64,000 bases of DNA from CAVYOD01 sp963770045 (GCA_963770045.1 CAVYOD010000019.1:146831-210830); one strand, 5' to 3'; positions 19,794 to 29,852 are shown, counted from the first letter of the stretch. Made by a program: numbers and translations. The notes: generated from the sequence alone by a model not told the origin.

Positions 19794-21222
19794 AATCTTA
19801 CCGTGAGGGATATCATCTTGCCACTTAAGAATCTTACCGTAGGTAGACAAGTGGAGGGGATCCTGGATACCCTGGCTTCTTTTCTTAAGGAGGCTCGGGT
19901 ATGGATCTTCACAGTCGGAGGGAGCTGATGGATGCTACCTGGAAACGCTATCGTCAAGCCTCGAAAGCGGGGAAGACTCGGATCTTGGATGAATTCTGCA
20001 AGGCCACCGGGTATCATCGCAAGTACGCCATTGGCAGGATTAGCCGGTTCGAGGAATGTGGGGGGCCGAAACGTCCTTTTCGTCGGAAAAGGAAACGGCT
20101 CTACGGTGCGGAGCTCATGAGAGTCGTCGAGAAGATCTGGGAGGAGGCGGGCTATCCGTGGTCAGTGCGGCTGAAAGCGATCCTGGCCCTCTGGCGGCCC
20201 TGGATCCGGAAACGATACTCGTTAACTTCTGGGCAAGAAGTTCTGCTTCTTCGGGTCAGCCCCCGGACCATCGACCGGGCGTTGCAGGGCAAGAAGCGGG
20301 AGTTAAGGCGGCGGATCTATGGACGGACCAAGCCGGGGACCCTGTTGCGGCATCAGATCCCGATTAAATGCGAACACTGGGACGTCCAGACGCCGGGGCA
20401 CTTGGAGCTCGACACCGTTTCCCACAGCGGGGAGAACGCCAGTGGGACCTTCGCCTTTTCCTTCAACCTGACCGATATCGGCTCAACCTGGGTGGAAACG
20501 CGGACAGTCCTGGGGAAGGGCGCTGCCGGGATCCGGGACGCCTTCGAGCAGATGAGCAGAGAGCTGCCGTTTAATGTCCTGGCCATCGACTCCGACAACG
20601 GCTCAGAGTTCATCAACGATCAGATGGTCCGCTACTGTGACGGGCAGGACATCACCTTTACCCGAAGTCGGCCCTACAAGAAGGACGACAACGCCCATAT
20701 CGAGCAGAAGAACTGGACACATGTCCGAAAGCTGATCGGCTGGGACCGATATGACACGCCCGAAGCCATCCGCGCCATGAACGACCTCTTCGGCAACGAG
20801 TTGCGGCTCTCTATGAATCTTTTCCAGCCGTCGGTCAAGCTGATCCGAATCGTGCGCAAAGGCTCGCGCAAGACCAGGAGATACGATCTCCCCCAGACCC
20901 CTCTCGACCGGCTCGCCGCCATGCCCGGCGCGGATCGGGCGAAAGTCGAGAGTCTTCTCGAGTTGAGAGTCCGATTGAATCCGTTCGAGCTGGCCGCCGT
21001 CATCCGCCTCAAGCTTGACCGCATCTGGAGGCTCCGCTCTGTCCATCCGCATTCGGCAGCAAAGAAGGCAGCGGATACTTCTGAGATGGAGATTGCTCGT
21101 ACCCTGTCCAGGGCTCTCGGAGCAACAATCGTTAATCAAACGAGTCCCAGTAACTCCCTAACCCGAGCCTCTCTTGGGTAAGATTCTTATGTGGCAAGAC
21201 GATAGACTCTTCGGTAAGGTTC
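19794..21222. mobile_element. ISNCY-like insertion sequence with long structured ends
   Basis: The ends carry matching blocks in inverted order: CTTACCG, then CTTGCCAC and AAGAATCTTACC at 19797-19839 on the left, mirrored at about 21178-21220 on the right. A second, outer copy of the 23-base end motif follows on the right (about 21212-21236, GGTAAGGTTCTTAAATGGCT), in the same orientation as the inner one. Outer boundaries are approximate and no target duplication was identified. Confidence 0.75.
19901..21181 (+). CDS. ISNCY-like transposase with integrase catalytic core
   Basis: An intact 426-residue transposase; ATG 19901 follows AAGGAGG. The N-terminal part (CKATGYHRKYAIGRISRF) is a DNA-binding region. 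The integrase core has acidic residues in HLELDTVSHSG, LAIDSDNGSEFIND and DDNAHIEQKNWTHVRKLIGW. A C-terminal region ending in Leu/Arg-rich helices follows. The combination is typical of rve-domain transposases placed near IS481/ISNCY. It is the only transposase in the window with an unbroken frame. Confidence 0.85.
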   Translation: MDLHSRRELMDATWKRYRQASKAGKTRILDEFCKATGYHRKYAIGRISRFEECGGPKRPFRRKRKRLYGAELMRVVEKIWEEAGYPWSVRLKAILALWRPWIRKRYSLTSGQEVLLLRVSPRTIDRALQGKKRELRRRIYGRTKPGTLLRHQIPIKCEHWDVQTPGHLELDTVSHSGENASGTFAFSFNLTDIGSTWVETRTVLGKGAAGIRDAFEQMSRELPFNVLAIDSDNGSEFINDQMVRYCDGQDITFTRSRPYKKDDNAHIEQKNWTHVRKLIGWDRYDTPEAIRAMNDLFGNELRLSMNLFQPSVKLIRIVRKGSRKTRRYDLPQTPLDRLAAMPGADRAKVESLLELRVRLNPFELAAVIRLKLDRIWRLRSVHPHSAAKKAADTSEMEIARTLSRALGATIVNQTSPSNSLTRASLG

Positions 21223-21434
21223 TTAAATGGCTTGACAGGCCCCCCTGCCCGCTAGGCCCTCACCCAAAAAACAAGCCCCTAAATGGGCAAACTTCTTTAT
21301 TTTTCAGGATTAGGCAAGATCAGGAGCTGGGAATTAAGATTGGGGCACATTTTAAGGAAAGTGGCTTGGGCAAATAGAAAGAGTGGACGGTGAGACTCTG
21401 ATAAATGGTCGGATTGACGGCGCCTGCATTTTTT
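21223..21434. other. intergenic region downstream of mutL
   Basis: Between the ISNCY-like element and the mutL stop. It holds the outer copy of the IS end motif (to about 21236). No gene or clear terminator is seen. Confidence 0.4.
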
Positions 21435-23145
21435 TTAGAATTTTGGTCCCCGTCTCATCCCTTTCTCGATCTCGGAGCGTTCGACCTTGACCAGGATCGG
21501 CCTTCCATGGGGGCACAAAGAAGGCCGGGAGGTCCTGAAAAGCTCCCGGACAAGATAATCCATCTTTTCCCAGGAAAGCGGCTGGTGGGCTTTGATCGCC
21601 GTTTTGCAGGCTAGAGTCGCCAAGAGTCTTTCTCTTCGGTCGATTGCCTTGCCCTCTTTCATCTCTCCCAGGACCGCCAAAAAAATCTCCTGTGCCTCTT
21701 CTTCTTTGAGGATGTCGGGGTACTCGACGAGCGCGTAGCTCCGGCCGCCCATCGGTTGGATGCGAAACCCGGCTCCCTCAAGCTCGGCCTGGTTGTCTTC
21801 GAGAGCCAGGGCCTCAGGAGGCGAAAGATCCAGGAGCGGGGGGACGAGAGGCATTTTGCGGGGCCAGCTCCGGCGCGAATCTATCTCTTTGTACTTATCG
21901 AACAGAACCCGCTCATGGGCATTGTGCTGGTCGATGACCAGGAGGCCTTCCTCTCCTGTGGCCACGATGTAAGTATCCAGATACTGTCCCAGGACTTGAG
22001 GATGAGATCCGGAATCGGCGGCCGGCGCGGGAAAAAGTTCGGGCCGGTCTTCTTTTCCCTGCCGTGGCGAACTAAAGTCGTGCCGCCCGGCCGCGTCCCT
22101 GACCCAGCTTTCCGGTCGTTCTTCCCGCTCGGCCGGATAAACCTCCCTGAATCCTTTGTCCTTGAGGAGCGATCTTTCCAAGCATCTCAGGATCAGGTGG
22201 AAAACGAGCTGAGACTCCTTAAACCTGACCTCTGCCTTGGCGGGATGAACGTTGACGTCCACGTCGGAAAAGGGAAGTCTGAGGAAAAGAAATGCCTCGG
22301 GAAACTGATCCTTTTCCAATGAACCCCGAAAGGCCTGGTTAAGAGCTGCCTGCAGAATCCTGTCTTTGACCGGACGCCGGTTGACGAAAAAGAACTGATG
22401 GGCCCGGTCTTGCCTCCCCGAAGGAGGGCGGGACGCAAACCCCCGGACATCATATCCCTGCTCCTCATGCTGACACTCCATCAGTCGCTCCAGGACGGCT
22501 CGCCCGTAGAGCTGAAATATCCTCTCCCGGGCGCCGGCCACGGCCGGACAATTCAAGATTTCTCGTGTCCCCTGGAAAAGTGAGAATCCGACTTCCGGAT
22601 AGGCCAGGGCCACAAAGGTCAAATACTTGACGGCGAGCCCGAGCTCGGACCTGTCCGAACGCAGAAACTTCTCGTCTCGCCGGAAGGTTGAAGAAGAGAT
22701 CCCGGACCTCGACGGTCGTTCCCTGAGGAAAGGCGATGTCCGAGACTTTCAAAACTCTCTCCCCTTCCCGCTCAATCTGGGTGCCCTTCCCCTCTTTCCC
22801 GTCAGAGGTTCTCAAGACAAGGCGGGAGACGGCCGAGATGCTGGCCAGGGCCTCACCGCGGAATCCGAGTGAAGAGATTCTCCACAGGTCTTCTTCGGTC
22901 GAGATCTTGCTCGTCGAGTGGCGTTCAAAACAGAGGAGTGCGTCTTCCCGGCCCATCCCGCAGCCGTTATCAATGACCCTCACCAGGGCCTTGCCGCCAC
23001 TGGCCAGGTCTACTCTCACCGCGGAGGCTGCTGCGTCAAGGGAATTCTCCACGAGTTCCTTGATGACCGAGACAGGCCGTTCGATGACCTCGCCGGCGGC
23101 AATCTTCTGAGCGATTTCCGGAGGAAGGAGATGGATCGTATTCAT
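21435..23145 (-). CDS. mutL: DNA mismatch repair protein MutL (one indel)
   Basis: MutL couples mismatch recognition by MutS to strand removal. The N-terminal GHKL ATPase is clear: KIAAGEVIERPVSVIKELVE, VIDNGCGMG, RHSTSKI and LGFRGEALASI. The C-terminal domain has DQHNAHERVLFDKYKE, ACKTAIKA and SLCPHGRPI, as in endonuclease-type MutLs, although the first motif departs from DQHA(X)2E(X)4E at Asn and the final Asp. One extra base near 22678 separates the halves (LPARR to KFLRSDRSELG); joined length is about 569 residues. It is the last gene of a minus-strand operon, 15 bases after mtaB. Confidence 0.9.
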
Positions 23146-23160
23146 AGCGTCGTCCCTCTT

Positions 23161-24405
23161 TTAAGAAACGACCTTCCCTGTGGTCTCTCTGGAGCCGGCC
23201 TCGGTGATAAGAACCCGGACGGACTCCCGCACCGGAGCGGGTGTGGGAGGGGCCAGCACCTTTATATAGTTGGAAGTTAAAACTTCGGTCCGGTTTCCTT
23301 TCTTGCTGATAACGATCCCCGGACAAACCTTGCCCACAAAATCCTTGCGGAAGGCCCCGTTCTTCTTCCGGGACATCTCCCGCAGAAATTTTGAACGTTC
23401 CTTTTTGACCCTGTCGCCAACCTGAGGCAGACTCGCTGCCGCGGTCCACGACCGAGGCGAATAAGAGAAAACATGGAAATAGGAAAGCGGGGATTCTTCC
23501 AGGAACCGGCTCAACGCATCAAAATCTTCATCCTCTTCTCCCGGAAAACCGACGATGATGTCCGCGCCGAGAGAGGCTTCAGGAAAGCGGGCTCTCAGGG
23601 AAGCCAGCAATTCCCGGAAATCCTCGGAGCCGATTCTCCGGCCCATCCTCTCCAGGATCCGGCGCGAAGCATGCTGAAGAGAAAGGTGAAAGTGAGGGCA
23701 GACCTTCGAACTCGCGCCAAGCGCCCGCAACCATTCCGGCTTGAGAAAACGGGGGTCGAGGGAGCTCAGCCGGACTTGCTTCAACCCTTCAACCTCCTCA
23801 AGGGCCAGAAGAAGCTCGGGGAGGGAGCTCCGGGGTTCAAGGTCGATCCCGTAGGAGCAGAGATGAATTCCCGATAGAACGATTTCCCTGTATCCCTGGA
23901 CAGACAGCGCCCCCGCCCGGGCCAGAGCCTCCCGGAAGTCGAGGCTCGAGCTCTTTCCCCGAACGTGAGGAATGATGCAGTAGGTGCACCTGAAATCACA
24001 TCCGTCTTGGACTTTCAAGAGAGCCCGCGATTTATAGGGTAGAATTTGGCCTGATTTTTCGGGCCGGAGATGAGACAGGACCCTGCTGGCCAAAGCCTCT
24101 TTCTCGGCGTTCGGAAACACCAGCCAGACCTGGGGGATGTTCCCGAATTCCTCTCGGGCCCGTTCGACGTAACATCCCGTCAGGATCAACCTGGCGGAGG
24201 GATTTGCGCGCCTCACCTGATTGATAAATTTTCTCACATCCCTATCGGCCCGGCCGGTCAGGGTGCAGGAATTGACGACAACGAGGTCGCTGCGGCCGGG
24301 ATCGTTTTCGAGTTTTAGCCCGTGGCTCTGAAACTCGGCGGCCCAATTGAAAGCTTCGGCTTGATTTACCCGGCAGCCGAAGTTGCGGATCAGGAAGGAG
24401 GTCAT
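23161..24405 (-). CDS. mtaB: tRNA N6-threonylcarbamoyladenosine(37) methylthiotransferase MtaB
   Basis: A 414-residue radical-SAM enzyme that converts t6A37 to ms2t6A37 in tRNAs reading ANN codons. The N-terminal UPF0004 domain binds one 4Fe-4S cluster through Cys in IRNFGCRVNQAE, VVVNSCTLTG and ILTGCYVER. The radical-SAM cluster is CDFRCTYC in KVQDGCDFRCTYCIIPHVRG, followed by GADIIVGFPGE. The short C-terminal TRAM-like region fits MtaB better than MiaB or RimO. Its ATG overlaps the purE stop as ATGA, implying translational coupling. Confidence 0.9.
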   Translation of the reverse strand: MTSFLIRNFGCRVNQAEAFNWAAEFQSHGLKLENDPGRSDLVVVNSCTLTGRADRDVRKFINQVRRANPSARLILTGCYVERAREEFGNIPQVWLVFPNAEKEALASRVLSHLRPEKSGQILPYKSRALLKVQDGCDFRCTYCIIPHVRGKSSSLDFREALARAGALSVQGYREIVLSGIHLCSYGIDLEPRSSLPELLLALEEVEGLKQVRLSSLDPRFLKPEWLRALGASSKVCPHFHLSLQHASRRILERMGRRIGSEDFRELLASLRARFPEASLGADIIVGFPGEEDEDFDALSRFLEESPLSYFHVFSYSPRSWTAAASLPQVGDRVKKERSKFLREMSRKKNGAFRKDFVGKVCPGIVISKKGNRTEVLTSNYIKVLAPPTPAPVRESVRVLITEAGSRETTGKVVS

Positions 24406-24894
24406 AGATTCTTCTGGATTTTGCGGGAGCTCGCTTCGACCTGAGCGGCCATCTTAGCTCTATATTTCTGAAGCCTCTTCCGGAGCGCCGGCTGCTTGAG
24501 ACTCAGAATTTCGACGGCCAGAAGAGCCGCGTTGGCCGCTCCCGTCTTGCCCAGTCCCATCGTGGCCACCGGAATGCCCTTCGGCATCTGGACCGTTGAG
24601 AGGAGAGCATCCAGCCCGTTGAGGCCAGGGCTCTCAACCGGGACACCGATCACGGGACAAACCGTGTGCGCCGCGACCACACCGGCGAGATGGGCCGCCT
24701 TCCCGGCAACGGCGATAAAAACATCCACTCGTTTTTTCTCAGCGGATCTGACCAAGCGCAGGGTCCGGTCGGGAGAGCGGTGAGCCGAGGTCACATCCAG
24801 GGAGAAAGGGGATTTCGAATTCTCTGAGGACTCCCAAGGCGTCTTTGACCACATCGTAATCTGATTCGCTGCCGATCAGGATCGCAACGCTCAT
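24402..24894 (-). CDS. purE: N5-carboxyaminoimidazole ribonucleotide mutase PurE (one indel)
   Basis: A purine-pathway enzyme that interconverts N5-CAIR and CAIR. The start at 24894 gives MSVAILIGSESDYDVVKDAL; the frame shifts near 24805 (one extra base) into DVTSAHRSPDRTLRLVRSAE, the conserved SAHR motif. AGKAAHLAGVVAAHTVCPVI and GLDALLSTVQMPKGIPVATM complete the family signature. Joined length is about 163 residues, normal for PurE. The ATG overlaps the purD stop as ATGA and its own stop overlaps mtaB, so three genes are tightly coupled. Confidence 0.9.
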
Positions 24895-26172
24895 CGCTTC
24901 TCCTCTCTATTAGCGCCAATGTCACGGCGGTAGTGCATCCCCTCAAATTGGATCAGGGAGATGCCTTTATAGATGTGATCCATGGTCGCGGCCAGGGTTT
25001 CCTCGGACGCGCAGACTCCCAGGACCCGGCCGCCGTTGGTCAGATACTGTCCATTCTCAAGCTTGGTCCCGGCGTGGAAGGTCGTCAACCCCGACATTTC
25101 CGAAGCTTCTTTCAGCCCCAGTATGACCTTCCCGGTTTCGTATTTCTGCGGATAACCTCCCGCTGTCAGGACGACGCAACCGGACGGCTTACGGCTCCAT
25201 TGGACCTCTTTCCCCAGGACGTTTTCTTCGACGACCGAAAAAAGCAACTCCACCAGATCACTTTCCAGGCGCAGCATTTGGGGCTGCGTCTCGGGGTCTC
25301 CGAAGCGGCAGTTGTATTCTAGAACCTTGGGGCCATTGTCGGTCAGCATCAACCCGACATAGAGGACTCCCTTGAACTTCCTGCCTTCCTCCAGCATCCG
25401 GGTGACGGTCGGAAAAACGATCGTGTTCATGACTTCGTTGAAGAGGCCGGCCGAAACAAAAGGAGAAGGCGAAATGGCGCCCATCCCGCCTGTGTTCAAG
25501 CCCCGGTCTCCGTCATAGACCGCCTTGTGATCCATGGTCGTAACCAGGGGCTGGACCTTGGCCCCATCGGAGAGAACGATGAAAGTGACCTCTTTCCCGC
25601 GCAGATACTCCTCGATCAGGACGCGCAGACCGGCGTCTCCGAATTTTCGCTGGACGAGCATCGACGTTACCGTCTCTTCGGCCCTTGAGAGCGTGTGGCA
25701 AATAACCGCCCCTTTGCCTCCGGCCAGTCCGTCAGCCTTAACGACCACGGGAAACGAGAATTCACCACTGGCGAGTATCTGCTTGGCTCTCTCCATCGAC
25801 TCGGCGACCCGGAACCGGCCTGTCGGGATTCTGTGACGGTCCATGAATTGCTTGGCGAAAATCTTGCTTCCCTTCGAGCTCCGCGGCCTTCTTGTTCGGG
25901 CCAAATATCCGCAGTCCTTGGGACTCAAAGCGGTCGACGATTCCCAGGGTCAGAGGAAGCTCGGGGCCGACGACGGTCAAATCGATTCTCTCTTTGAGAG
26001 CGAAGTCCGACAGCCCCTGAATGTCCGAGTCTTTGATCGGAACATTCTCGGCGATGGTTGCGGTCCCGCCGTTCCCGGGCGCGCAGAAGAGCTTTTCGAG
26101 GTGGGGACTCTGGGAGATTTTCCAGGCAAGAGCATGTTCTCTTCCGCCGGCGCCGACGATCAGTATTTTCAT
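24891..26172 (-). CDS. purD: phosphoribosylamine-glycine ligase PurD (one indel)
   Basis: An ATP-grasp enzyme of step two of purine synthesis, making GAR from phosphoribosylamine and glycine. The start ATG 26172 gives MKILIVGAGGREHALAWKIS. One extra base near 25868 breaks the frame at ELEGSKIFAKQFM. ATP-grasp segments PVVVKADGLAGGKGAVIC, TTMDHKAVYDGDRGLNTGGM and EYNCRFGDPETQ are all present. Joined length is about 427 residues, as expected. It is followed by purE with ATGA overlap and preceded at 79 bases by the SHMT-like gene, which would supply one-carbon units for the same pathway. Confidence 0.92.
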
Positions 26173-26251
26173 GGTCAATTCCCCTTCGTCTTATTTGGCA
26201 ACATTCTGACAAAAAAGCTCCCTGCCGTCAACCAGGAGCCGCGGCCGAGCC

Positions 26252-27688
26252 TCAGAGATTCCGGGTCAGGTTTTCCTGAAGACGGGCCGCAAAATCGGAT
26301 TGGGGAAAAACGCTCTTGACGATCCTGGCTGCCAGGGGAATCCCTTCTTTAAGGGGAAGGCAGAACTTCATCTCGAGGAAGTTCTGCCGGAATTTTTTCA
26401 CCTCGTCCTTGACCTTTTTATTCCGGATCACGACCTCCGCCAGATGCCCGGCCAGGACCTCAAAGTCATTCTCGGCCATCCCGAAACGGGTCATCTCCTG
26501 GACACCCATCCTGATCCCGCTCGGGACGAGGAAGGTCTCATCATCGGGCAGCGCCTGGTAGTTGGTCACGATGTTGTTCTCTTCCAGGCGCCGGGCGATC
26601 TCCTGTCCCGGGCCGAAGGATTTGACCCGGATGAGGACCTGGTGCGTCTCCGTGAAGCCATCGGCTTCGTCACCCTCGACGGGAATGCCTTTTGCTTTCA
26701 GGGCGCGGGCAAATGCTTTGGCGTTTGCTCTGACTCTGGCCTGATAATCATCTTTGAATTCATTCATCTCATAGGCGGCCATGAGGAGAGCGAGAAGAGT
26801 CCCCAGGTGATGATTGCTGGTCGATCCCGGAAAAGCCCTGCCTTTGATGTCCAGCCAGAGGTTTCGCAGCGGTGAGCCGGCCGGGAAATTGCCGACCACG
26901 AGCCCACGCTGGGGGCCAAAAAACGTCTTGTGAGTGCTTCCGGTCACGATATCGGCTCCCTCGTTCAGGGGCGCCTGGAAAGCGCCATAAAGCCCGAGCA
27001 CGTGGGCCATATCGAACATGATGACCGGCCGTTCTTTCCAGCCCGCGACCAGGCCGGCCACAAACCGGACAGGCTCCTGGTAGATAAACATGCTCTTCCC
27101 GAAGACGATGAGTTCCGGCTTGGAACCTTCGAGCAGCCCGGCCAGTTTCTCCAGGTCCGGTTTATAGGGATTGTCTCCGAGAACGGGGAAGTTGAGGACG
27201 TGCTCTTTCGCCGTCTTTGGGTCTTCCTCGACATAATTGAAAAGGGCTCCCATGGGCTGAGAGCTGAGGTGCCCTCCCTTGGTCAATTCGTTATTCATCA
27301 CCAGCCGCATCCTCCGGCTCAGCTGGCCTTCGGCCCGATTCCGGTTGATGAACTTCACCATCCCCTTAAAGACGACTTCATTGGCCATTTGGCCGCTGAT
27401 GGGCCTCAATTCCACATCCGAGCATCCGAAGTAAACCCCCAGCTCCCGCTGCGCTTCTTTCTCGACTTCCCTGATGAAATCGATCCCCTGATAAAAATAG
27501 ACCTCTTCCCCTTTCATCGTCCGGTGCTCGGCGTAGCGGCCGGAGGGGTCGGAGATCTCGCACATCTTCACTAACAGGGAGGGAGTTGTCTCCGAGGGGA
27601 TCAGGTTGAAGGACTCCTTTTGTCTCCAGAGGTTGTTTCCCTCGATCTTCCGGGTGAGCGATTCCATTTTTTCATAGAATGTCGGCAT
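26252..27688 (-). CDS. serine hydroxymethyltransferase-like PLP enzyme (divergent)
   Basis: A 478-residue fold-type I PLP enzyme. ESFNLIPSETTPS matches the SHMT LIASEN-type loop, GRYAEHRTMKGEE the substrate region, and STHKTFFGPQRG contains the Schiff-base Lys. VIMFDMAHVLGLYG resembles the SHMT cofactor-binding Asp/His segment. Spacing and many residues differ from standard GlyA, so it belongs to an atypical clade; glycine/serine and folate one-carbon exchange is likely but unproven. GGAGGGAAGC precedes the ATG. It lies 14 bases after rpiB and before purD, consistent with a purine/one-carbon role. Confidence 0.75.
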   Translation of the reverse strand: MPTFYEKMESLTRKIEGNNLWRQKESFNLIPSETTPSLLVKMCEISDPSGRYAEHRTMKGEEVYFYQGIDFIREVEKEAQRELGVYFGCSDVELRPISGQMANEVVFKGMVKFINRNRAEGQLSRRMRLVMNNELTKGGHLSSQPMGALFNYVEEDPKTAKEHVLNFPVLGDNPYKPDLEKLAGLLEGSKPELIVFGKSMFIYQEPVRFVAGLVAGWKERPVIMFDMAHVLGLYGAFQAPLNEGADIVTGSTHKTFFGPQRGLVVGNFPAGSPLRNLWLDIKGRAFPGSTSNHHLGTLLALLMAAYEMNEFKDDYQARVRANAKAFARALKAKGIPVEGDEADGFTETHQVLIRVKSFGPGQEIARRLEENNIVTNYQALPDDETFLVPSGIRMGVQEMTRFGMAENDFEVLAGHLAEVVIRNKKVKDEVKKFRQNFLEMKFCLPLKEGIPLAARIVKSVFPQSDFAARLQENLTRNL

Positions 27689-27702
27689 GCTTCCCTCCTC
27701 GG

Positions 27703-28155
27703 CTAGAGCTTAAGCTTCCCCGCCTCGATCAGGCCGATCTTTTCGATGCGTCTTTCGTGGCGGCCCCCCTCGAACTCCGTGTTCAGCCAGACCTCGACGA
27801 TCGGGATCGCTTTTTCAACGGCGATCACCCTCCCGCCCAGCGTCAGGCAATTGGAGTTGTTGTGACTCCGGCTCACGCGGGCGGTGTATTCATCCCAACA
27901 GGGAGTCGCCCTGATTCCTTTGAACTTGTTGGCCACGATGGCCATGCCCAATCCCGTCCCGCAGAACAAGATCGCGCGGTCATATTCCCCGGCCAAGACT
28001 CGTTCCACGGCCAGAGCGCCAAAATCCACGTAGTCCACCTTTTCTCCGGGTCCTGAGCCGAAATCGTGATAAGGAATTCCTTTTTGGGTGAGGTATTGAG
28101 TGATTGCGATTTTTAAATCATAGCCCGCGTGGTCTGAGGCGACAGCGATCTTCAT
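27703..28155 (-). CDS. rpiB: ribose 5-phosphate isomerase B
   Basis: A 150-residue enzyme interconverting ribulose 5-phosphate and ribose 5-phosphate, precursor of PRPP. KIAVASDHAGYDLK at the N-terminus, ILFCGTGLGMAIVANKFKGI with the catalytic Cys, and SRSHNNSNCLTLGGRVI are diagnostic for the RpiB/LacAB family. GGAGGGAAG precedes the ATG. It sits in the minus-strand operon between the C-terminal protease and the SHMT-like gene. Confidence 0.95.
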   Translation of the reverse strand: MKIAVASDHAGYDLKIAITQYLTQKGIPYHDFGSGPGEKVDYVDFGALAVERVLAGEYDRAILFCGTGLGMAIVANKFKGIRATPCWDEYTARVSRSHNNSNCLTLGGRVIAVEKAIPIVEVWLNTEFEGGRHERRIEKIGLIEAGKLKL

Positions 28156-28214
28156 CTTCCCTCCGTGAAAGGATTTTGGCTCGTGGCCGTTCGGGAAAGG
28201 CGGACAAACACGTT

Positions 28215-29792
28215 TTAAGGTTTCTGGCTTTCGATGAATTTTGCGGCCTGGGAGAGCACTTCCAAGGCTTTCAGGACCACCGGGTCTGCCTTCCGATAGG
28301 CCCTCATGCCCTCCTCGGCGCCAAAGACAGCGGAGGCAACCTCGCGCATGATCTCCCGCTTGATCTCTCCTTCGGCTTCGTTGAATTTCTCAGGGGCGAA
28401 CTCGATTTTGAGGGACTGGACATAGGACTTGAAATCCTCGACCATCTCGGGAGTCACGACAAAATCGGGGCTGAGGAGGAGCTTTTCTGAAGAGGCTTCG
28501 GCCGGGCCTTTTTCTTCTTTGGGGAAAACGTACTTCTTGGAAAGCGGGGTCAGATGAGAGGCAAATTTCAGGCCGTAGCTAAAAAACGCTCCCCTGAACG
28601 TGAGCTCCGCGGTCAGAGGCTTGACCGAGCCTTTGACCTCGTAATCGGGCGTGATTCCGCCCTGGCCCAGGACCTTCCGCCCCTTGAGCGTGTACCTCAC
28701 CTCACGTTCTCCGACCGGTGGAGTGCTCTTGTTCATCAGGTAGTCTTCGATGTGGCTGTAATCCCTCTGGATGGACCTCCCGCTCGGAGTGTAATACTTT
28801 CCCGTCGTCAAGGCGACGGCAACGTTCGGTCCGAGGGGAAAAACCGTTTGGACGAGTCCCTTTCCCCAAGAATCCTCACCGACGATGAGGCCGCGGTCAT
28901 TGTCCATGACCGCGCCGGCCACGATTTCCGAGGCACTCGCGGTGCCCTGGTTGGTCAGGACGACCAGCGGAACTTTCTCATACTGGCCCTCGCGGATAGC
29001 AAAAAATTCCTTATCATAAGCCTTGTTGCGACCTTTGATCGAAACAATCTTGGCTCCCCGGGGAAGAAATTCGTCCGAGACCTCAACGGACTGAAAAAGA
29101 GGACCCCCGGTATTATATCTCAGGTCAAGGATCAGGGATTTCATCCCCTGGCCGCGAAGGGAGACCAGTTTCTGCTCCAATTCCTCGTCGGTTGTCTCGG
29201 CAAAATTCCGGACAAAGACATAGCCGACTTCGCCCTGAAGCATAAAAGCATAGGAGATGCTGTAGAGAGGGATCTCGCCCCGGATAACCGTGAGCTCCAG
29301 CGGCTTTTCCAGCCCCTCCCGAACGATGGTGACGTTAACCTTGGTCCCCTTCTCCCCCCTCAGCTTTTGCATGGCATCGAAGCTCGACAACGGCTTCGTG
29401 CTTTCGCCGTTGATGCGGGAGATGACGTCCCCCGGCTGGATGCCCAGCCGCCAGGCCGGAGTCCCCTCGACCGTGGAAAGGACGACGATCCGGTCCTCTT
29501 GTTTGGTGATCTGAATTCCCAGACCGTAGAATTTGCCCGTAAAATCTTCCCGCATCCTGGCGAAATTTTCCGGGTCGAGAAAATAAGAATGCGGGTCGAG
29601 CGTCTCCAGGGCTCCCCGGATGGAGGCATAGATGAGCTTTTCGCTGTCCACGGGCTGGTAGTAGTTTGACTCGATGACCGAGATGATCGAAGAGACCTTT
29701 CCCAGGGAATTCGTCCACTCGTCCCCCACGGCCGCCGGGAAATGGAGGAACAGAGGAAGCCAGAACAGGATCAAGGCTATTCTTTTCTTCAT
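28215..29792 (-). CDS. C-terminal processing peptidase, S41 family (CtpA-like)
   Basis: A 525-residue exported serine protease. The signal peptide covers residues 1-23. A PDZ domain (about 88-170, GLGIQITKQEDRIVVLSTVE and GIQPGDVISRING) recognises substrate C-termini. The S41 catalytic core shows Ser288 in NQGTASASEIVAGAVMDNDR and Lys311 in EDSWGKGLVQTVF. The C-terminal about 150 residues are a charged extension. It is the first gene of the minus-strand operon and is divergent from tatA across 117 bases. Confidence 0.92.
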   Translation of the reverse strand: MKKRIALILFWLPLFLHFPAAVGDEWTNSLGKVSSIISVIESNYYQPVDSEKLIYASIRGALETLDPHSYFLDPENFARMREDFTGKFYGLGIQITKQEDRIVVLSTVEGTPAWRLGIQPGDVISRINGESTKPLSSFDAMQKLRGEKGTKVNVTIVREGLEKPLELTVIRGEIPLYSISYAFMLQGEVGYVFVRNFAETTDEELEQKLVSLRGQGMKSLILDLRYNTGGPLFQSVEVSDEFLPRGAKIVSIKGRNKAYDKEFFAIREGQYEKVPLVVLTNQGTASASEIVAGAVMDNDRGLIVGEDSWGKGLVQTVFPLGPNVAVALTTGKYYTPSGRSIQRDYSHIEDYLMNKSTPPVGEREVRYTLKGRKVLGQGGITPDYEVKGSVKPLTAELTFRGAFFSYGLKFASHLTPLSKKYVFPKEEKGPAEASSEKLLLSPDFVVTPEMVEDFKSYVQSLKIEFAPEKFNEAEGEIKREIMREVASAVFGAEEGMRAYRKADPVVLKALEVLSQAAKFIESQKP

Positions 29793-29852
29793 CTTAGGCG
29801 TTTCTTTTGAGAATTCATCTTATCAAAGCGCCCCCGGCTTGTAAAGCTCTTA

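Noticed and set aside
28554..29669. 371-residue plus-strand frame opposite the C-terminal protease gene
   Set aside because: It mirrors the protease coding sequence and shows no recognisable domain.
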